Under the pieces are notes generated by a model that was given only the letters and a program-made list of their open reading frames with translations, searched no databases and had not been told where the DNA came from. Position numbers and translations under genes: made by a program. From the NCBI RefSeq assembly GCF_003097535.1, contig NZ_CP029187.1, forward strand, positions 930,001 through 994,000: a stretch of 64,000 bases of DNA, written 5' to 3'. Of the stretch, positions 62,348 to 64,000 are shown one piece after another (position 1 is the stretch's first letter; every line of letters begins with the position of its first letter). This DNA is from Flavobacterium pallidum (lineage in GTDB: Bacteria > Bacteroidota > Bacteroidia > Flavobacteriales > Flavobacteriaceae).

Positions 62348-64000
62348 CTATTGTTTGATGAAGCGCTTCACAGTCGTTTGTCCTCCAATGTTCACTTCAA
62401 GCAGGTAAGTTCCTGAGTTGATGTTAGACACATTGATTATTCCGTTTGCAATTTTACCTTTAGCTACCTGTTGGCCTAAGGTATTGACTACACGGAAATC
62501 TGCGCCGTCTTTTACATTAGAAACATTCAGTTGTCCGCCCGTTACAGGGTTTGGATACAGGCTGATAGTCATTGAAGCTGTTTCAGTAGTTTCGATTTCC
62601 CTTGCAGTAGAGGTGATGTTTACAGTATAATCTTCCACCTGACCATAAGAAAATGCCTCACAAGCTGTTGGAACGCCGCTGTATTTCATAGAAACCCTCA
62701 TCCTTGTGGTGCCTAAGGTGGCTGTCGCAGGAATCGTGATGCTGCCCGAAGCAGGAGTTGCTGTTGATGCTGCTTTTGTAAATACGGTTTCACCGGCATC
62801 CACGAAATCGCCATCCTGGTTGTAATCGATGAATACGGCATAACCTTCGCTGTAAGCAGTGCTTGTCCACGATGGTGTGATGGTGATGGTGTAAGCCGTT
62901 CCACTTACCGCGTTTGTAGATTGCGCGGTGAAATTCTCATAACCAGCCGTACCTGTAGAAGTGTTGTTGATCGTTCCGAAAACCACTTTACCGATTTTCT
63001 CATCAGCAGTGCTGTTGCCTTGCGAGGTGCAGTAGGTTACTGAATTTGAAAGTGTGGTTACGTTTACTACATTACTTGATGCAGATACGTTTCCGGCAGC
63101 ATCTTTTGCTTTTACAGAGAATGTATAAGCGGTTGCAGCAGTAAGCCCGGTTACGGCATAAGTGGTTGTAGCAACAGTCGCTTTTAAGGTGGCTCCCTGA
63201 TACACATCATAACCCGTTACACCTACATTGTCCGTAGCCGCAGTCCATGACAGGTTTGTTGTGGTTTGGGTGGTTCCTGAAGCAGCAAGTGATGTCGGTG
63301 CAGACGGCGCAGTAGCATCTGCGGAAGCGGTCTGAATATTTACAGTATAATCCTCAACCTGCCCATAAGAGAATGCCTCGCATGGTGTTGGAATTCCGTT
63401 GTATTTCATAGAAACCCTCATTCTAGTTGCGCCTGTTGAAGCAGCCGCCGGAACAGTAAATGATCCGCTTACTGGAGTTGTGGTTGAAGCGGCTAAAGTC
63501 CAAACCTGCTCACCTGCATCTGCGAAATCGCCATCTTTATTATAATCGATCCACACACTGTATCCTTCAGGATAAGCACTGCCAGTCCATGTTGGTGTTA
63601 CCGTGATGGTATAAGCAGTATTTTGTGACAGGTTGGTTGAAATCGCACTAAAATCAGTATAACCTGTACCTCCAGTTGAAGGATTGTTGATGGTTCCTAC
63701 CTGTACACGTCCGATCAATTCGTCAGCAACACTACCGCCTTGTGAAGCACAATAAGAAATTGCTACGGCTGAAGTAGTTACGTTTACAGTGTTACTTGCA
63801 GCAGAAGCGTTTCCTGCGGCATCTTTAGCGATTACATAAAAAGAATATACTGTTGATGGCGTCAATCCTGTTACAGCATATGAAGTGGTAGCCACGTTTG
63901 CTTTGAATACACCGCCCTGATATACATCATATCCGGTTACCCCTACATTATCCGTAGAAGCCGTCCACGTTAAATTGGTTGTCGTTGAAGTCGTTCCCGA
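62348..64000 (-). CDS. T9SS-secreted protein with FN3 and GEVED repeats (5' end outside window)
   Basis: The minus-strand frame is open to the last base of the window, so the protein's N-terminus is missing. About 550 residues are visible: an FN3-type domain ([13 protein letters not shown]), a GEVED domain ([20 protein letters not shown] to [13 protein letters not shown]), a second FN3 domain, a second GEVED domain, and a C-terminal T9SS type A sorting domain ([17 protein letters not shown] to [12 protein letters not shown]). The two FN3-GEVED units are a tandem duplication with a 720-bp period (62621 versus 63341). It is likely a cell-surface or released enzyme or adhesin; the catalytic part, if any, is outside the window. 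Its terminator is at 62298-62325. Confidence 0.92.
   Translation of the reverse strand, partial: SGTTSTTTNLTWTASTDNVGVTGYDVYQGGVFKANVATTSYAVTGLTPSTVYSFYVIAKDAAGNASAASNTVNVTTSAVAISYCASQGGSVADELIGRVQVGTINNPSTGGTGYTDFSAISTNLSQNTAYTITVTPTWTGSAYPEGYSVWIDYNKDGDFADAGEQVWTLAASTTTPVSGSFTVPAAASTGATRMRVSMKYNGIPTPCEAFSYGQVEDYTVNIQTASADATAPSAPTSLAASGTTQTTTNLSWTAATDNVGVTGYDVYQGATLKATVATTTYAVTGLTAATAYTFSVKAKDAAGNVSASSNVVNVTTLSNSVTYCTSQGNSTADEKIGKVVFGTINNTSTGTAGYENFTAQSTNAVSGTAYTITITPSWTSTAYSEGYAVFIDYNQDGDFVDAGETVFTKAASTATPASGSITIPATATLGTTRMRVSMKYSGVPTACEAFSYGQVEDYTVNITSTAREIETTETASMTISLYPNPVTGGQLNVSNVKDGADFRVVNTLGQQVAKGKIANGIINVSNINSGTYLLEVNIGGQTTVKRFIKQ

Noticed and set aside
1..64000. CRISPR arrays, insertion sequences or integrases
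   Set aside because: No regularly spaced direct repeats of CRISPR form and no transposase or integrase frame was seen. The heptamer arrays have no spacers.

Overview
The window looks like a piece of a Flavobacterium-type chromosome (Bacteroidota, Flavobacteriia). Supporting signs are two proteins with type IX secretion (T9SS) C-terminal sorting domains, a TonB-dependent receptor with a CarboxypepD_reg-like N-terminus, GEVED and PKD-like domains, an OmpA protein with TSP3 calcium repeats, and about twenty copies of the Bacteroidota -7 promoter element TAnnTTTG, some with a TTTG or TTG -33 element. No phage, plasmid, insertion sequence or CRISPR array is visible. Most genes are ordinary housekeeping genes; the unusual material lies mainly between genes.

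Layout. 1-7308: 3' end of ribonuclease R, a GIN-domain protein, a LysE exporter, tRNA-Cys, folB, glnS, a three-gene YtxH/holin/DUF stress-type cassette and an SPFH protein. 7434-17660: a beta-barrel protein, gltX, a very large DUF4175 membrane protein overlapping ybeY, then mnmG, a lipoprotein, a methyltransferase and an OmpH/Skp lipoprotein. Three near-perfect parS (ParB-binding) sites lie at both ends of mnmG. 17862-24292: a TonB-dependent receptor followed by a secreted beta-helix/PKD-like T9SS protein. 24293-24685: a gene-free, highly structured interval. 24686-32276: a PIF1-like helicase, a DoxX-like protein, holB, a LytS/LytTR two-component pair, a pirin-like protein and an alpha/beta hydrolase.

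32277-33140 is an AT-rich stretch with two very small membrane proteins. 33145-41898 is a minus-strand run: an AddB-like nuclease, OmpA, kbl and an AddA-like helicase-nuclease. 42126-49604: superoxide dismutase, a LolC/E-like permease with rbfA, methylmalonyl-CoA epimerase, a CAU-anticodon tRNA, a small exported-protein cassette, a lipoprotein with two His/Cys modules, tRNA-Ala and a QueD-like enzyme. 49802-53212 is one protein joining a GH2 beta-galactosidase-type enzyme to a GH53 endo-galactanase. 53399-59608: a barrel protein, ribE and pdxA (divergent), then DUF177-rpmF-fabH-accB-accC, the classic fatty-acid initiation cluster. 59704-64000: a small TonB-C-like exported protein inside an inverted repeat, an S9 peptidase, and the C-terminal part of a T9SS protein that runs off the window.

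The most interesting observations are the parS cluster around mnmG, a family of intergenic arrays with 7-bp periodicity whose unit sequence changes from place to place, the structured interval after the T9SS gene, the GH2-GH53 fusion, and the HGQPGHRCD-repeat lipoprotein.
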